Source: Spirodela intermedia
Taxonomy: Eukaryota > Streptophyta > Magnoliopsida > Alismatales > Araceae
Direction: 5' to 3'
Assembly (NCBI GenBank): GCA_902729315.2
Contig: LR746270.1
Location: 3,110,001-3,174,000 of the forward strand
Length of the DNA: 64,000 nt
The notes beneath the pieces are model-generated. The model was not told where the DNA came from and searched no databases. It saw only the letters and a list, made by a program, of their open reading frames with translations. A program made the position numbers and the translations under genes. Below are positions 45,528 through 59,164 of this stretch, in pieces (position 1 is the first letter of the stretch; every line of letters starts with the position of its first letter).

Positions 45528-45531
<4 letters not shown>

Positions 45532-45561
<30 letters not shown>
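45532..45561. repeat. (GA)n microsatellite
   Basis: A 30-bp AG repeat in the upstream region of the TCP gene. Nothing else is identifiable immediately around it. Confidence 0.9.
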
Positions 45562-45564
<3 letters not shown>

Positions 45565-46611
45565 TGCACGTATGCTTCATTAACTTCGATAAGGGGGACC
45601 GAGACGCAGAGGAGCTCGGAAGAGGGAATCCTTTGGCGTCGCCAATAAATCCACACGACGTCCATCCCATCTAAGTCGGACCCGTCGTTCCCACATTAAA
45701 TAAAAATCACATGCGCCACTATATCCCACGATGACTAATCCTCTGTCTACCAATTAAACAAGTTCTTACATCATAAGCTGCTGATATACATAAATTGTTG
45801 TTAATCAGACCAGGTTCTCGCTAAGTCTGGGCTGGATTTTCCAATGTTGGAGTCGGAAAGGGCTTCCGGACTCAAAACTGCCTAGTGCTCCATATGTACC
45901 TGTTCGAGGTGATGAGAGAGAGAGAGGTGTGTAAAGTTTGGGTGGCTAGATGACATTGAAACTTCAGCCGAGTCTGGATAGAGACTGGGCCGGATTTACT
46001 TTTCTTCTGAGACTTTATTCGAAGGATTGGGCCTGAACCAACCGGGGCGGGCTGAGAAAGCCCGACGTTCCTGGAGTTCGAATATCAATGGAGGAAAAAC
46101 GGTAGTTCTTTCGGCGGATCTCACATGCATGGAGATTTGAAAGTAGTTCTCTCTCTCTCTCTCTTTCTCTCTCGCTGTGTCTCATGGGGATCTTCAAAAG
46201 GCGAAAGGGGAAACCCTAGTGGCTGTCCCTCCAAAGGGTGAGATGCTCAAAGGCCACCTTGGTGGGCTGAAACCCTAGGGATAGCGACCAATGGAGGCTG
46301 CTTTAAGGGTTCCAACAAATCGAGGACCACCCATGATGGAAATCGAATGATAGTCCGAGGAGGAGCTAGAGTTTCCTTCTATTGTGTCGAGATAGAGAGT
46401 GAGATACGGTGAATCATTCAGTTATTCATTTCAAATTTTCACAGCTCGCTTTGTCGTGATCGAACTGTGAACTACGATCCATCCATGGCAGGCTGAGCTC
46501 CGAGAAGACCCAGTATGCCGATCTCTCTCTCTCTCTCTCTCTCTCTTTCTATCCCCCTCTGGTTATCTATCTCCCTATATGTTTGTCTATAACTATCCAC
46601 CTCTCTCTCTC

Positions 46612-46652
<41 letters not shown>

Positions 46653-46874
46653 GTATGGATATGTGCGAGGAGACTATTTCAATACAGCTTTCCTGATGCC
46701 AACTGCTGGGACAAAAACAGACGGTGATAACACTGGCTATTTCCTGGAGAACAAAAGAGCGAGTCTGTAAAGCTTGTGAACTGACAAAATTACCGGTTTT
46801 CCCCTGCTTTTCTGGATCTACACCGAGGATCTGTGACCCTTCCTGGTTTCTCGGAGGAACATATCGCGAAAACC

Positions 46875-46912
<38 letters not shown>

Positions 46913-47999
46913 GGAATGAGAGAGAGCGGTTGGTTCTCTGAGAGGAAATGGAGAATCCAAGGGTCATCCTTATCTTTCTTCACCGAGTCTGAAAAGAGTA
47001 ACGTGACTCTGTAGTTTCCGTCCCATGAAATCATCTGTCTCTTTCTTCAATGAGAAAGGCAAGTTGCTGTCCAGCTAATCAGACCTCAGAAAGCCTCTCT
47101 CTTTCTCTGAAAACCCATCTTCTTGCCCTCCCCCCATCTCTTCATCATTGTCGATCGTCACAGGAAAAGAAAAATTCTATACTCTCTCTCTCTCTCTAGA
47201 AACCACATCAAACCGAGAGAAACTCGATCAAACCCACAGTCATCCTCAAAAGCAATGCATCATTCATCCACCGGTCCAATCCTGGTTTATCTCTCTGGGG
47301 ACGCGAGGACGGTGGAAGAAAACCGAACACAAAGATCCGGGTTCAGATCCGCACCGCTCGTGGGAGGAATTATGTTATTTATGCGTTGGCGTGAGAGGAA
47401 GAGGAGCCAGCAGGGCCGCAGGCTTCCCTCCAAATGCCGCAGATGGCCCCGTCGGAGAACAGTCAGGCCTATTTACTCCGCCGTACGAAGGCGACTGGCC
47501 GCGGCCAGAAGATGCTCTCTCCGGTCGCCGGCGGGTGGGTGAGATTTCCCTCGGAAATATTTATAGACGCCCTGCCGGGTCCGTCATCCGTATTCCCCTC
47601 CCAATCAGTCGCTCTTCATAGTGCCCGTACTCAGAAAAGCCTGGAAAATAGGATCTGGGCCGCAGAGCATCGTGAATTTTACGTGCGTTCTAGTAGCTTT
47701 CGCTTTGATAGAACACAACAACCACTGAGAAAGGGTATGTGGGTTGCCTCACACACGGAGAACACGCGTGGTTCGTTTTTGTTTATGTATTAGAGACCAC
47801 ATCCACTGACGGGAAAACTTTTCGTACTACCCTTCAGTTTATATCCTTAGTTCTCCAGCAGCAGAGACGAAATCAAATATTGATGCTCTTGTACCGATTC
47901 TTGGTGACATTAATGCCAGCATTAATCATCCCCAATGGCCACCTTACATTTCTCTCTTCCTCAACGTCAAGGGGTCGACGGGGGGATCGCTAATGTCCA
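45562..47999. other. Intergenic region with several simple repeats
   Basis: (CT)n tracts occur at about 46148-46173 and 46523-46547, (TA)n(TG)n at about 46611-46651, and (GA)n at about 46875-46925. The 47.25-47.80 kb part is relatively GC-rich, with overlapping plus-strand frames of 119-157 aa that are not recognisable as proteins. I see no supported gene. Confidence 0.4.
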
Positions 48000-49389
48000 T
48001 CATAGGTTATCATAGTTGATGCCTTTGTAACGAAGGACATCAATCCATCACATGAAGAATGTCTCTAAAAGGACTGGGTTGTGTAAAGCTCAATCAATTA
48101 CTCCACATCTTCAATACACTCCACATTAGCGTGATCCAAAGCATCTTTTTAAAAAACGGTACTCGCAAGAAGCAACATACTTCTTAATTCCAAAATATCA
48201 TTTATCTTCACAATGAGTTATTCAATAGAAAAGTCCTTTTACTTTCATTCTTTTGCAAGTTTACTCATAATATTGTCCACATTGTCGCAATCAACTAGCC
48301 AATTGGTGACGATGATCTCATCTCTAATAGTATGAACAATGTCGATGCAAAGGTTTAGGCTAAAGAGAGTTGTGCACGAGGACAAGACACCTCCCTTTCG
48401 TGTGATCTTTTAATACCTCTCCTTTTTTATGTGGCAATGGAAATACCAGCATAGTTTTCAGTGAAATTTAATGCTTCTCCCACATCTTCATATCATCAAC
48501 GTGGCCTCTAACATGTCATGAAGATATAAACCATCGTCATGAGATGTCTCCTACATAGGTGTGGGCATGCCCATTGGCATTAATCCTTTGGTTGTGGTCA
48601 TGACCACACCTCAGAGTTTGGCTGACCATCTAGCCCACCATGTCAAATTTGTTAATGTTCTATGTGGGCCATCCAGTCCAACAAATTCCTCTCCTATTGC
48701 ATCATCTACTTTGGTGTCAACTACCATAGGATCATCCAAGCACATAACTAATGATCAGGTAGTCTAATTATGCATGGGTAGGATTATGGTTGTGGCAATA
48801 TTGTTGTCAGAAATGGTGAAGATTTATCCATTTCTCATGTTGTCTCTCGTAATTTACTCTTTTCTCATTAAATTTAGGTTTTCTAATATATCCTACATTG
48901 AACTGATGCTTTTACTAGTTCTTTTGGTACTCATCAATTCGCTTATGATCAATAATTATTTCTTTGAATTTTTTCATAACTTTTCCCTAACAAGGATCTA
49001 TGACAAGGAAGACGCCCATTTGATGTCTTCAGTAGCAGTAGATTGTATCAAGCCATCCTCCACCATATGTTAACTACTAAGGAGACACAGTTGTGTTCCC
49101 ATTGGTGCATGAGTGATTTTTAAATTTTGGCACTCTTTCCTTGGACATCATATAAACCACTAGTTCTCAGACCTTAGAAAATAAATGATTTCCCGGAATA
49201 GATTATTATTCTCTGGCTTTTTCATCCTCACCAATGAAAGAAAATTTTGAGTTTCAGTTCTCGGTATTAGATTATTTTCATGTCATTCAATAGATAATTC
49301 TTTATGATGTTTAAACTTTTCCACTTCCTCCCACATGAGGATATAAATATTATGTTATGTTCTAGAATTGTTATTCCCAAAACTCATAG
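48000..49389. other. AT-rich region left of a copia fragment
   Basis: No complete gene. Plus-strand open frames at 48561-48767 and 48774-49073 lie directly 5' of recognisable copia integrase sequence and may be decayed gag/protease of the same element, but I see no diagnostic motif. Confidence 0.35.
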
Positions 49390-50100
49390 ATTTTCGTATG
49401 CACTCTAAGGGTGGTATTTCTAGTATTTTGACCCATTTAAAGATCTTGTTGAGAATATGGTGTCTTCTACAAGAAAATTATTCCAAAGAAATAATGATGG
49501 TGAATATACCAACATAGCTACTAAATGATTTCTTCTGATAGTGAGATTCATTTCTGTTCTTCTTGTCTATCTTATACCAATCAAAATAGACTTGAAGGGT
49601 GTAAATATTGTGACATTGTTTATACTCGACTCACATTCGTACACGTGCGTGCATGTCTCTTTCTCATTGAGTTCATGTTGTCAACACAATTATTTAGTTA
49701 TTCAACTACTCACAAGTCTGCTTTATGATTCCGTCCTATATATTAAATTATTTTATGATCTTCCCTATGAGAATATACATAGCTTAGGCTGCACTTACTT
49801 TCATTATCTTCATGCTTGTAATATTACTGAACATCAAGTTTTCTCAAACCACCATGTTTCTCTTGGATATTCTCTTCACCATGAAGGATATTGATGTCTT
49901 AATATTTCGTCTAGACATGTCTATCCATCTCATCACGTGAGTTGCGATGAAACCTTCTTTCCTTTCCACAACCCTGTCCTTACATTCCCACTATTTGACA
50001 GTACAACTGACTCATTTGCCCTTAGAGCTGTCAACTTCATCATTTTTGTCTCTTCTGCACTCCAATGACCAGCCCGCTCAAACATTAACTTCCAACCCTC
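49390..50100 (+). mobile_element. Ty1/copia fragment, integrase region
   Basis: Decayed copia polyprotein is readable in plus orientation. FKDLVENMVSS and RKLFQRNNDGEYTN (49435-49512) correspond to the integrase core around the second catalytic Asp. The block LGCTYFHYLHACN, HQVFSNHHVSLGYSLHHEGY (49783-49892) and SRHVYPSHHVSCDETFFPF (about 49910-49970) is the typical stretch between integrase and reverse transcriptase. Frameshifts separate the pieces. No reverse transcriptase or LTRs follow, so it is truncated. It is a different subfamily from the 31-36 kb element, judged by the linker wording. Confidence 0.8.
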
Positions 50101-53100
50101 CCAACGCATTTCTGCTATACAGACTTCCTCACTAACGTTACTGCTGCAATATGATGTCCTCCATCCCGTTCACATTTGTCGCCCTGCACCTCTCTCCACC
50201 TACTAAAATGTGCTTACACACCCAATCTAAAATATATCTTTCATGTTAATATTCCTACTAAAATCAGCCTGTCTTCCTTTATTCAAGCAGTGAAACACAA
50301 TTCTTGTCATAAAAAATTCATTAAATCACATTTTTGGCAAACATTTAACTCAAGATCTTACTCTCCACATTTTTAACACTTTGGAATAGTGTTAGGGCTA
50401 AATTAGTTTTTAGAAAAAAGTACTTGGCCAAGAAGAGCTACTCAACTTAGGTCATTCCTCATCCAATAGTTGGTGTGATGTAGCAGTAATTGGCATGAAC
50501 TTCTCATTTGAAAAACGTGAAGTTTGATTTCTCAAATTTCAAGATATGGTCTTTCATTTATCCAATAAATGTTCTCCATGCTATGAGGTCTTTGCGTCAT
50601 TTAATTTGAAAAATGGTTATAGTGTTACCTTTCCTTTAATATCCCATTTGAGACCACTTTTGAAACTCAAAATCATATATAATTTGGACTCAGTCAAATC
50701 TACTAGTGAAGATATATGATAAAACTCTTTAGGATATTCTAAAATAAACCAACTTTCTTGTTTAAAGTTTTGATACTCACATAGGATCCGATAATAATTA
50801 GGGGATAGAAAATGAGATTTCAAATTTTCTTCATTTTGTACCATGTGGGAGTATTCTTATTTCACCTGAACCATGTAGGCTGTAATTATTTTCATTATAC
50901 AGAAGTTCTACCCTTTAATTTCTAAATTAGTAATTTATTTTTTTCATTAAAAAATTTCATATCTTTAAAAATATATTCAAATTTAGGAAACCAATCCAGA
51001 AACTCCTCAACTTGTAAGTGACCAATAAACCATGATAAATCAACTTTCATTACAAAAATTCTAGAGTCATCATCATCAAACTTTACTTATATATCTTGTT
51101 TAAACAAATGTAGAATGATTATCTAAGATCATTTCATTAGATGCAACTTTTTGAATGTGCCTAAAATTAGTATTTTTCTACAAATGAGAATGACTTTTTA
51201 ACACAATCATGCATGCTAAAATCTGCTTTAATGCTTTATTTAAATCCATAAATATTTTATCTAAACATTCTCAAACTCAATAAATTCTCATTATGAGAAA
51301 GGCATACCTCAAGATCATCTTTATTTCTTACATTATTTTACCTGAAAAAAATTGAACCATATACTAGGGGGTGCTTAAATCCACAAAAATCAACTTTTCT
51401 TTGACATCAATTGACACAAATTGAAGCAAGAGATGGTAATATCTTGCCTTGAATCTACGGAGCACGAACATGGAGAAAAAACTAAAAGTAAATCTACAAA
51501 ATTAGAGCCTTCAACCCTTAAATCAACAAAAGTAGTGACCTTGCATCCACAAAATTAAAAAGGGATTGTAAATCTACTAGGGGGTGCTTAAATCCACAGG
51601 TATAGGGATAGGTAAATATCACAAAATAGAAATTCAAAATATTTTAATTGAATCTTTAGGTTACAACAAGAGGGACTTTCTACATACCTAAAAGAAAGTG
51701 AGGGATGCTTCCCAAAAGTCAAACAGACTCTAAGAAGTAAACATACCCTAAATAGAATTGATTATAGAACAATAGAAATAGAAATAAAACACTAAAAGAA
51801 AAAATAGACTTTGGATTACCAACTAAGCTTGGATCAGTTTTCTTGTGCTTGACTATGGCCTAATTAAATTATGGGTCGTCTTTTCACATTCCTCCTTTTT
51901 TATGGTTTAATTCTAGACATCAGCCCATTTTTAGGCATTCTAGGCATTATGGGATGCATCATAAGGTGATACCTATTCTCACCATCTAGAGTTATTGAGG
52001 CTAAAACAATGTAGCCATATTTTCCAACTCATAGGATTGTTGAGGCTTGCATATTTAGTGGAGGGTTGCTGAAATTGAAATTCAGTATTTTTTACTGATA
52101 ATTAAGTGGAACCTAGAGACTTTTATCCTTAGAGAGTGAAGTAGGCCCAATTGGCTGAACCACTATCAATTATAGAGCGTGAATCATGATTTTTTTAGTT
52201 GAAATTAATTGTAAAGGAAATGATAAGTTCAATAGACTAATCTATGTACTATTATGACAAATTTCAGAATTATAATACTAAAAATACCATGAAAGATTAT
52301 GGTATGTAATCAACATCAAGAATATTATTTTATTCTTTTGAAACATGACTCTAAAAAGGTTGTGAACAAGGTTATGTGGCATGAGGCCACGATTCATACA
52401 AATCAGCTTAACTCTTGTAATCCAAAAAATGTCATCTCATTCATCTAAGATTGACATTTCTAAAATTTAAAAAATGACCCATGAATGACCTCGTATTAGG
52501 GGGGAATTTTTTAAAAAATTGAGAGTTAAAGAGTATCTAAAAATTTGGTAATAATAAATATAAGGTTATGAGTGGGTATCAAAACAAGATTTATGATTCC
52601 ACTATCATTGATAATCCAACTTTCCTTTGATAATCAATCTTATAGTGTCATAGTGTAATACACATCTTCTTATATTGTATCATATTGTAATTCCCACCTT
52701 CTTCCAATTCATAAATATTTATGGTGGGCTAAAAATTATGTCTAATTTTTATTTTCTATTTTGGCATGATATGAAATCTATGGTTTAAGATTTCCAATGG
52801 TTTCTCTTGGCTTTCACTACAACTCCAAACAGCTGTCAACCTCCCATCTCAAAGACAAGTTAGATTTTGATTTTCCCTCAGCCAATTATTTCTTTCACAT
52901 TTTAACTTCTCTTCAACCTTCATGGCCAAGTTTTTTTGTTAATTGTTTTATGCATAATGGTTCAAATGAGACTAAGGTGGCCAAAAATCTGTTCCAAAAT
53001 GAAAATTGTTTCAATCTTGATATAAAGCCTAGCACGTGCTCCAGGATGTTGATATAAAATACTAAAGAGGCTGGCCGATTGAATTTTTTTGAAGATGATG

Positions 53101-53450
53101 CATCATTAGATGGGCAAACTCTAGCAGTACACAAATTTCCTTCTTTTTTCTATGAAGGATGAGCAGTGTCATAACAATTCAGATTAATCTGGGCTTTAGA
53201 CAAGTCTAGTAGATGAGATCTGGGCTTCAAACCCTTTGAAATCCACATAGATTCTAGTTTATTGAGAGAGAGGAAGAGAGGGACTTCGGCTGCCGTGTGG
53301 TGTGAATGTCAAGAAAATGAGAAACAAGTTGTAAAGCCCTGTTAAATTTACTCAGGATATTTGATTGATGGCATGTGAGCTTCCACAAAGCACGATATTT
53401 AGGAGAATGGAGTGCTGTAAGCCCTTGTGAAGTTTACCCGGATTCTACTT
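50101..53450. other. AT-rich intergenic region
   Basis: No gene or domain recognised. The phrase TACTAGGGGGTGCTTAAATC occurs at 51362 and again at 51575, a 213-bp spaced direct repeat that hints at an old element. Confidence 0.4.
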
Positions 53451-56400
53451 GCTTGATTGATAGATAGAGAAAACGAGAGCAGGAGAGAGAGAAAGAGAGA
53501 GAGAGAAGAGAGGGAGGTTTTATTTTTGCCAGCCAGTTTGGCACCTCAAAGGGATTCTCAAGTCGTCACAAAGTCTCAGAAGCAAGAACATGAAAAGAAA
53601 TGTCGATCCTCCAAGAAAGAACCCCCCCTCCCCCCTCCCCCCCTCAACAAGTTCATGGCAATAGCGACCAGATTCAGATCCTGCGAATACAAAGTACATT
53701 TTTCGTTAGCTTAGCCATCTAATAATGGGAGTAAATGGGAGCCAGACAAGCAGCCAAAGGCATCAAGCGAAAACCATTAGCAAGTATCCAAACTGCAATC
53801 TGGATCTGCATATCTGAGAAACTATCAAACTACCCTGTTTGAGTTGACTCGGTGAGCAAGAGAGCATCATTTTTATTTCTATTAACAGAATATAAGTTGA
53901 CTGTGGCACCCTGGAAATAGCCAGGCCAACTCGGGCTGAAGAAGGCCGAATCCACCAGATGAGAAGCACACATCTGTTTCTATCAGGGATAGTTATCCTG
54001 ATTTTAAAGCATAAATATCCTTCTACCCAAAATATTACAAGCATAACCCTAAAAATTCACAGCATAGCATCCTGACAAAACAAAAAAAAAACGTTTTATC
54101 CTCTAAAAAAAAAATTCGTTCTAACCATAAAAAATGGAATACACCCCAAAAGGTATGAGATGGATAGATAAAAAGCAAAACTTTTCAACGAATCTCGAAT
54201 TATATGAAGGTGTACATCAATAGAAGTATCATATTTTATTTGCATATTACCATAATTTATGGAAGCGGGATGGGTTGGTTGGTGCAAAAAAAAATCTGAT
54301 GACGTGCCTCAGAGTTCGTTTTCTCAAAGGCCTCTCATAAGATATTATGAGGTGAAAAAACACAGTTTAGATAAGATAATAAGCAAGTATTGAATTTCAT
54401 AGAGATAACTTTAAGAATAATCTATATTGATTTTTATAAAAATAAATCTGTGACTACAAAATTCCTATTCTACTCATTTCCAATTAGCTTTGAATTTGAT
54501 GACTCAATAACTTTAACATGATATTTGAGATGATGAGTGCCTTTTGGACAGAACAAAATCTATTTATATTGTCCATGGCATAAAAGTCAAATTGTCAAGA
54601 ATAGTCATGAGTTAGTTGTTATGCAATAAACCTCTCATCATAAAAATGGACCTACTCGACTCGTTTGTCAACTGATTTTCATAGAATGGCCGGAGAAATC
54701 TAATAAACTATCCCAGGATAATAATAAATATATTTCCTTAGTATAAAGGATATAGATGGCTGTTGTGGTCTGATACGAGAGAAGTCAGAAATCATATTTT
54801 CTGGTCCTTTCTAAAGACTCTTTTTCCATATTTTCAGTTATTTATATTGTTTACCTTCTTAAAACAGTCAATCAACAGGAAGCCAAGGACACTAGCATAG
54901 GGCGAAGAAGGTAATGGTCCTTCAGGGAATCGATTGTCCCCAGGAGCTAAACAAGACAGACAACAAGTGTCAGGCAACCGTGAATCTATGTGCCAACAAT
55001 CAGTAGATTATGAATCTCCCAAATTATTGCTCACGGTTCAGTTAAGAAACCACAATGGAAAGAAACAAAAACATTCCATCAGCAGATTGTGAGCCTTCGA
55101 AATCCAAGCGGTTGGCAGATTATGAGCCCTCTCAGATGCACATGAGTGACAGTGAAATTTCAACAGCGTATATTAGCAAGCTTATTTACGGCCAACAGAA
55201 ATACAAGACTCTTGTGAAGCACTTTATTAATGAATTGATATTTTCGCTCTACAGAGTATAAATTATAAAAGACCATTACTTTTGGATTGGACAAAGTTTT
55301 AAATATCAGATCCTTTGTCTCAGCTGAAAATATTAGCATCGTTCTGCCAGCGACTGGAAATCTCAATTAAATCGTTCTCTTAATAGTCAGCAATATGTTT
55401 CGAGATGAGACATCTACCAGAGACTGGTTGGGTGATTTTCTTCACTCACAGGTCTGAAAATCATTGTGGCAGCTCGTCATCATGTTGTTTACTTCGAGAC
55501 ATCCTCCTGAACATGAATTTGTGAGAACGGGGAGGGATTTCAGGGTTCCTCTACCTGCAATACTAGATAATTCAGTGTCAGGGAACCCATCTAAGGAACA
55601 ATATGAATATTGCAGTAGGTTTCTTTAACAGGAATGGGCTGCACCTGGCCGTACAGGGATGGAGTTATCAGATCTTCTGATGATAAATAAATATGAAGAA
55701 GATTCGGGCCTGCCCCAAGATGCTGAAACAGGAGAGACAGAAGAGAGGAATCATATCAAGATACGGGAGGTCAACAGGAGGTGGTAGGAGAAATAGCTGA
55801 GTTAGTGTCAAGCGGACAGGGAAATCGAGGATGACGAAGTGAAGGGGTTCCTAGAGCTTGTAGAAAGAAAGACCAGCAAATAAAGTCAGGCCCCATTCAA
55901 TGGATAGACAATGATGCTCATGTCCTTATGGGTGAGGTTAGAAGAAAATAGGGAATGAATATTGCTACAAGTGTCAGAATGAGAAGATCACCAAACAAGG
56001 GAAAGTAGAAAGAAATAGAGAAAGGAAAGAGCTGAGGAAGATGTCGATGCACAAGAAAGGAAGGTCAACGTTTTCACCATTATATGAAGATAGTCAGAAT
56101 GGTGGCAAGGGAGATAAGCAGCAATATCATGGATGAAAGCTAGCAAGGAAATCATGAAGAATATAAGTGCCGTAAGGCTGATTAAATTTTTCACAAAAGC
56201 CAACAGGAAGTATGGACAAAGTAAATTATGGAAGAGTAGCTTGACTTCTGTGAAGTATGGAGGTTCTCTCCAGTCTAAGAATTTGTTAATGGATTTTGTG
56301 TGTGACTTCACCAGTGTTTATGGCACTTATAAATAAGAGAAGGAGAGAATGTATTTAAAGAAATTCCTGAAGCATCATAGTAGGTTAGGCTGCACTTTGT

Positions 56401-56838
56401 GTTTAGAAGAAAACTTCCATCGAGCGGTCACTACAGAGAAGAGGCCAGGGGATACGGTTTGTATGAGGCTGAGAGTGAAGACTTCTCAAATCATTGATGA
56501 GGCAGGCCTTACTGATGGTTATGCCTGAGCTCTATTTTCTCTGGGTCTGATTTCCAAGATAATCACTCTTTTATCCAGGTTATACTGGTTCTTAATCACT
56601 GTGCAATGGGGAGATCACTGCCAAAGGATGAAGGCTTCATGCTTGAGCACGCCAATCTCTGACCACAGGCCTATATTACTGAGGACCAGTGACATGTACG
56701 AGGAAGCCCATCTTACAGCCGGAGGAATTTTGGATGAGAGAGGATGGATAACATGATCTAATTTAATTACGAGATTTTGGCGTCACCTAGATGGAGGTAG
56801 AGAGGGTTTTTTAATCTCTTTTCTTGTGAACTAAATGC

Positions 56839-56901
<63 letters not shown>

Positions 56902-57644
56902 GATTTCCACAACTGAAAATTCAAGGTAACTATTAACTTTCAAAAGAAAACTCTTCCATCATGCGGCCAATCAATTTTATAGGCCTTCCAACCGATTATA
57001 GGGGTATGACCTTGGACCTCTTCAAAATTGTTAGTCCCTGTTATCATTTGGATGGCGAGCAAGTTCACAATTATAGATTTAAGAAGGAAACAAAAAGAAT
57101 TAAAAACAGGAAAAAAAGAGGCAAAAAACCTTCTCTATTTATCAACAGAATACGGAAGGAATCATCATTGATTCCAAAACAGATACTGCAGGTGCATAAT
57201 AAAGGTCTTCCCCGTATTTCAACAAAGAAGTTGAACGAAAAGAAACACAGGACTGAAGTTCAGATCATGAATGCTGTTGTGACCCTGAATGCATAAAGGC
57301 CTCATCTAGAGGGATGTTATCATTGTCAGAACTGAAGGTTCATAACACCAAACGAAGTAACCCAAAGAGGGAAGCGCTGGTCCGCTCAGATCAAGCAAGA
57401 GGTAGGCTTAAACAAAGCAAGAGAGGAAAAGCCCAGGCCTGACGCGTATCAATCGTGAATCGGGTCCCCAAATCTCTGGCCATTATAATACAGCACTCTC
57501 ACAAAACCTACCGTGAGGCGAATGTGATGCAATCATGCCTCAAGAGCATAAATTCAACATCCTATATTCTTCCTACGCATCAATGGCAAAACATCTCAAA
57601 AGTGAACTAGCGCCAATTATCGGAGAGAAATTGACCCTCACCTA
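53451..57644. other. Intergenic region, unassigned
   Basis: Small GA-rich and homopolymer patches at about 53480-53515 and 53620-53645. The 54.9-57.3 kb part has composition closer to coding DNA but no frame longer than 111 aa. The open frame 56961-57296 (plus) is Lys/Arg-rich and unrecognised. I cannot assign this stretch to a transposon family. Confidence 0.35.
56836..56900. repeat. (TA)n(TG)n compound microsatellite
   Basis: About 20 bp of alternating AT followed by about 42 bp of alternating TG. The same (TA)n(TG)n arrangement is seen at 46.61 kb. Confidence 0.95.
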
Positions 57645-58049
57645 TCACTGGTATCCGCCCCCTTTCGTGTTTTCATCCTCCACCACCCACTGAGTGAGGT
57701 AAACCGGGGGGAAATCTCCCACAGCAAATGCCTTCTCCTTCATCATCCTCTCAACGTGCTCCTTCTTCAGCAGGGTCCGCCGGATCGGCGGCCGGTTCCG
57801 CCGCTGGTCGCGGGTGTGGTACTTGATGTCGAACACCGTCTCTGGATCGGACGTGGGAACGATGGCCCTGCCGGGGACGGTGGCGGGGCAGAACCTCCGG
57901 TACTCCAGAGCCCCCGGTACGGCGTTCCTGTACTCGGGGTGCGAGCAGGGGCCGGTGATCTCCCAAGGCTTCTTGAAGAACCTCCTCAGCGCCTGGAATA
58001 CGGACTTCGCCCCCGAAGAAGAAGACGATGCTGAAGCCGCCATGGTCAA
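57645..58049 (-). CDS. Conserved small plant protein, 134 aa, function unknown
   Basis: A single exon from ATG at 58049 (a second Met follows at codon 3) to a stop at 57645-57647. The sequence starts with a Ser/Ala-rich stretch, then KSVFQALRRFFKKPWEITGP, a Cys-containing CSHPEYR, the core IVPTSDPETVFDIKYHTRDQ, then RRNRPPIRRTLLKKEHVERM and a C-terminal GGGYQ. The protein is basic and I see no membrane segment. I recognise the wording as a widespread small plant protein family but cannot name its function. A Ser/Ala/Arg-rich N-terminus without acidic residues would suit mitochondrial import (inference). The G3BP gene is divergently oriented about 1.1 kb away. Confidence 0.85.
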   Translation of the reverse strand: MTMAASASSSSSGAKSVFQALRRFFKKPWEITGPCSHPEYRNAVPGALEYRRFCPATVPGRAIVPTSDPETVFDIKYHTRDQRRNRPPIRRTLLKKEHVERMMKEKAFAVGDFPPVYLTQWVVEDENTKGGGYQ

Positions 58050-59160
58050 CCGAGGAGAAGGAAGCGGCGGCGGCGGCTGTGTCTCCGGTGGTGGCGGTGG
58101 TGGCGGTGGTGGCGGTGGTGGCGTCGAATCGCCCTTTCAGCGCTTCACAAGGTCGTCGATCGGATTTCTCACATCGAAGAATAGACTCCCGTGATATTTC
58201 CGGATCTTTTCCTCGGGTCCTTCTGGTACCGATGAACAACACGGGTTATTCTCGGGCCGGATCCGAGCCTACTACGTGTACACTCGTCTCACCTTTTATA
58301 AAAAAAATAAATCACGAACGTAAATAAAACGAAAAAACTGAAAGCTTGTTGATCGGTTGACTTCAAAGTCTCCTTGACCGACGCCGGGAGTCAAACTTAG
58401 TTAGAGTCCCTGGTCAACGGCATAGTCAACGGGTCGTCCCCTGCGGCCTCATAAAAGAGATAATGGAGTTTTTGAGCCGAGAAATCTTACTGGGTCCATT
58501 TATTTTCATTCTACATATTACACAGGCGCACATACGAGATACTGGGCCGTGGGTTCAATTGGGTTCTTCAGGCCCACGTATGTTACCTCTGAAAGAATGC
58601 ATGGAGAATATTCTAATAATTTATGCGATAAAAATCCAACATATTTTTTGAAAAAATTGAATTATCCTGGTACGAAAGAATAATTTAGTTATACCCTATG
58701 CAGAGGGGGAGAAGAGATCTGATGGGGTTATATATTTAAAGACTGTGGGAGCGGGTGTAAGGTTGGTATTTGACAAAAGTCCTTGATGGATGGGCAACTT
58801 TTAAATAGAATTAAGTTTGTGGGAAGATTAGAAATAGATGGTTTTTAGAGGGAGAAAGGAAAAAGAGTATCAACAGACTGCTTTTCCTGTTGTGGCTTGT
58901 ACCCCTAGTAAATAACTTAATTTACTTTTTACCCAAAACTATTATAAATTTGACAACTTTATTCGTAGTTTATTTTATTGCAGGGTTAAATTGGAGAAAA
59001 TCAAATATGTAAAGGTGCTAATTTGCGCTGTGTCATAAATTAAGGGATGATATGTAAAACATAAAAAAGGTAAGGAGTATTTAAAAATTTTTAAATGTGT
59101 GGGGTATATTCGTAAAATGATTCTCCCTCTCATACATCGTTCTCCGTAACCCTTCTGCGT
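58050..59160. other. Divergent intergenic region (58.05-59.16 kb)
   Basis: Contains the promoters of the small minus-strand gene and the G3BP-like gene. (GGTGGC)n just left of 58130 lies in the small gene's 5' leader. The 58.3-58.45 kb part has several TTGAC/GTCAA cores, which are W-box-like. The rest is AT-rich. Confidence 0.5.
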
Positions 59161-59164
59161 CTAA

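Noticed and set aside
47123-47793. Three overlapping plus-strand frames of 119-157 aa
   Set aside because: They overlap in different frames, have no recognisable motif and start in low-complexity CT sequence; moderate GC content explains the open frames.
53457-53714. 85-aa Arg/Glu-rich frame
   Set aside because: Its N-terminal half is a translated GA repeat and the rest is unrecognisable.
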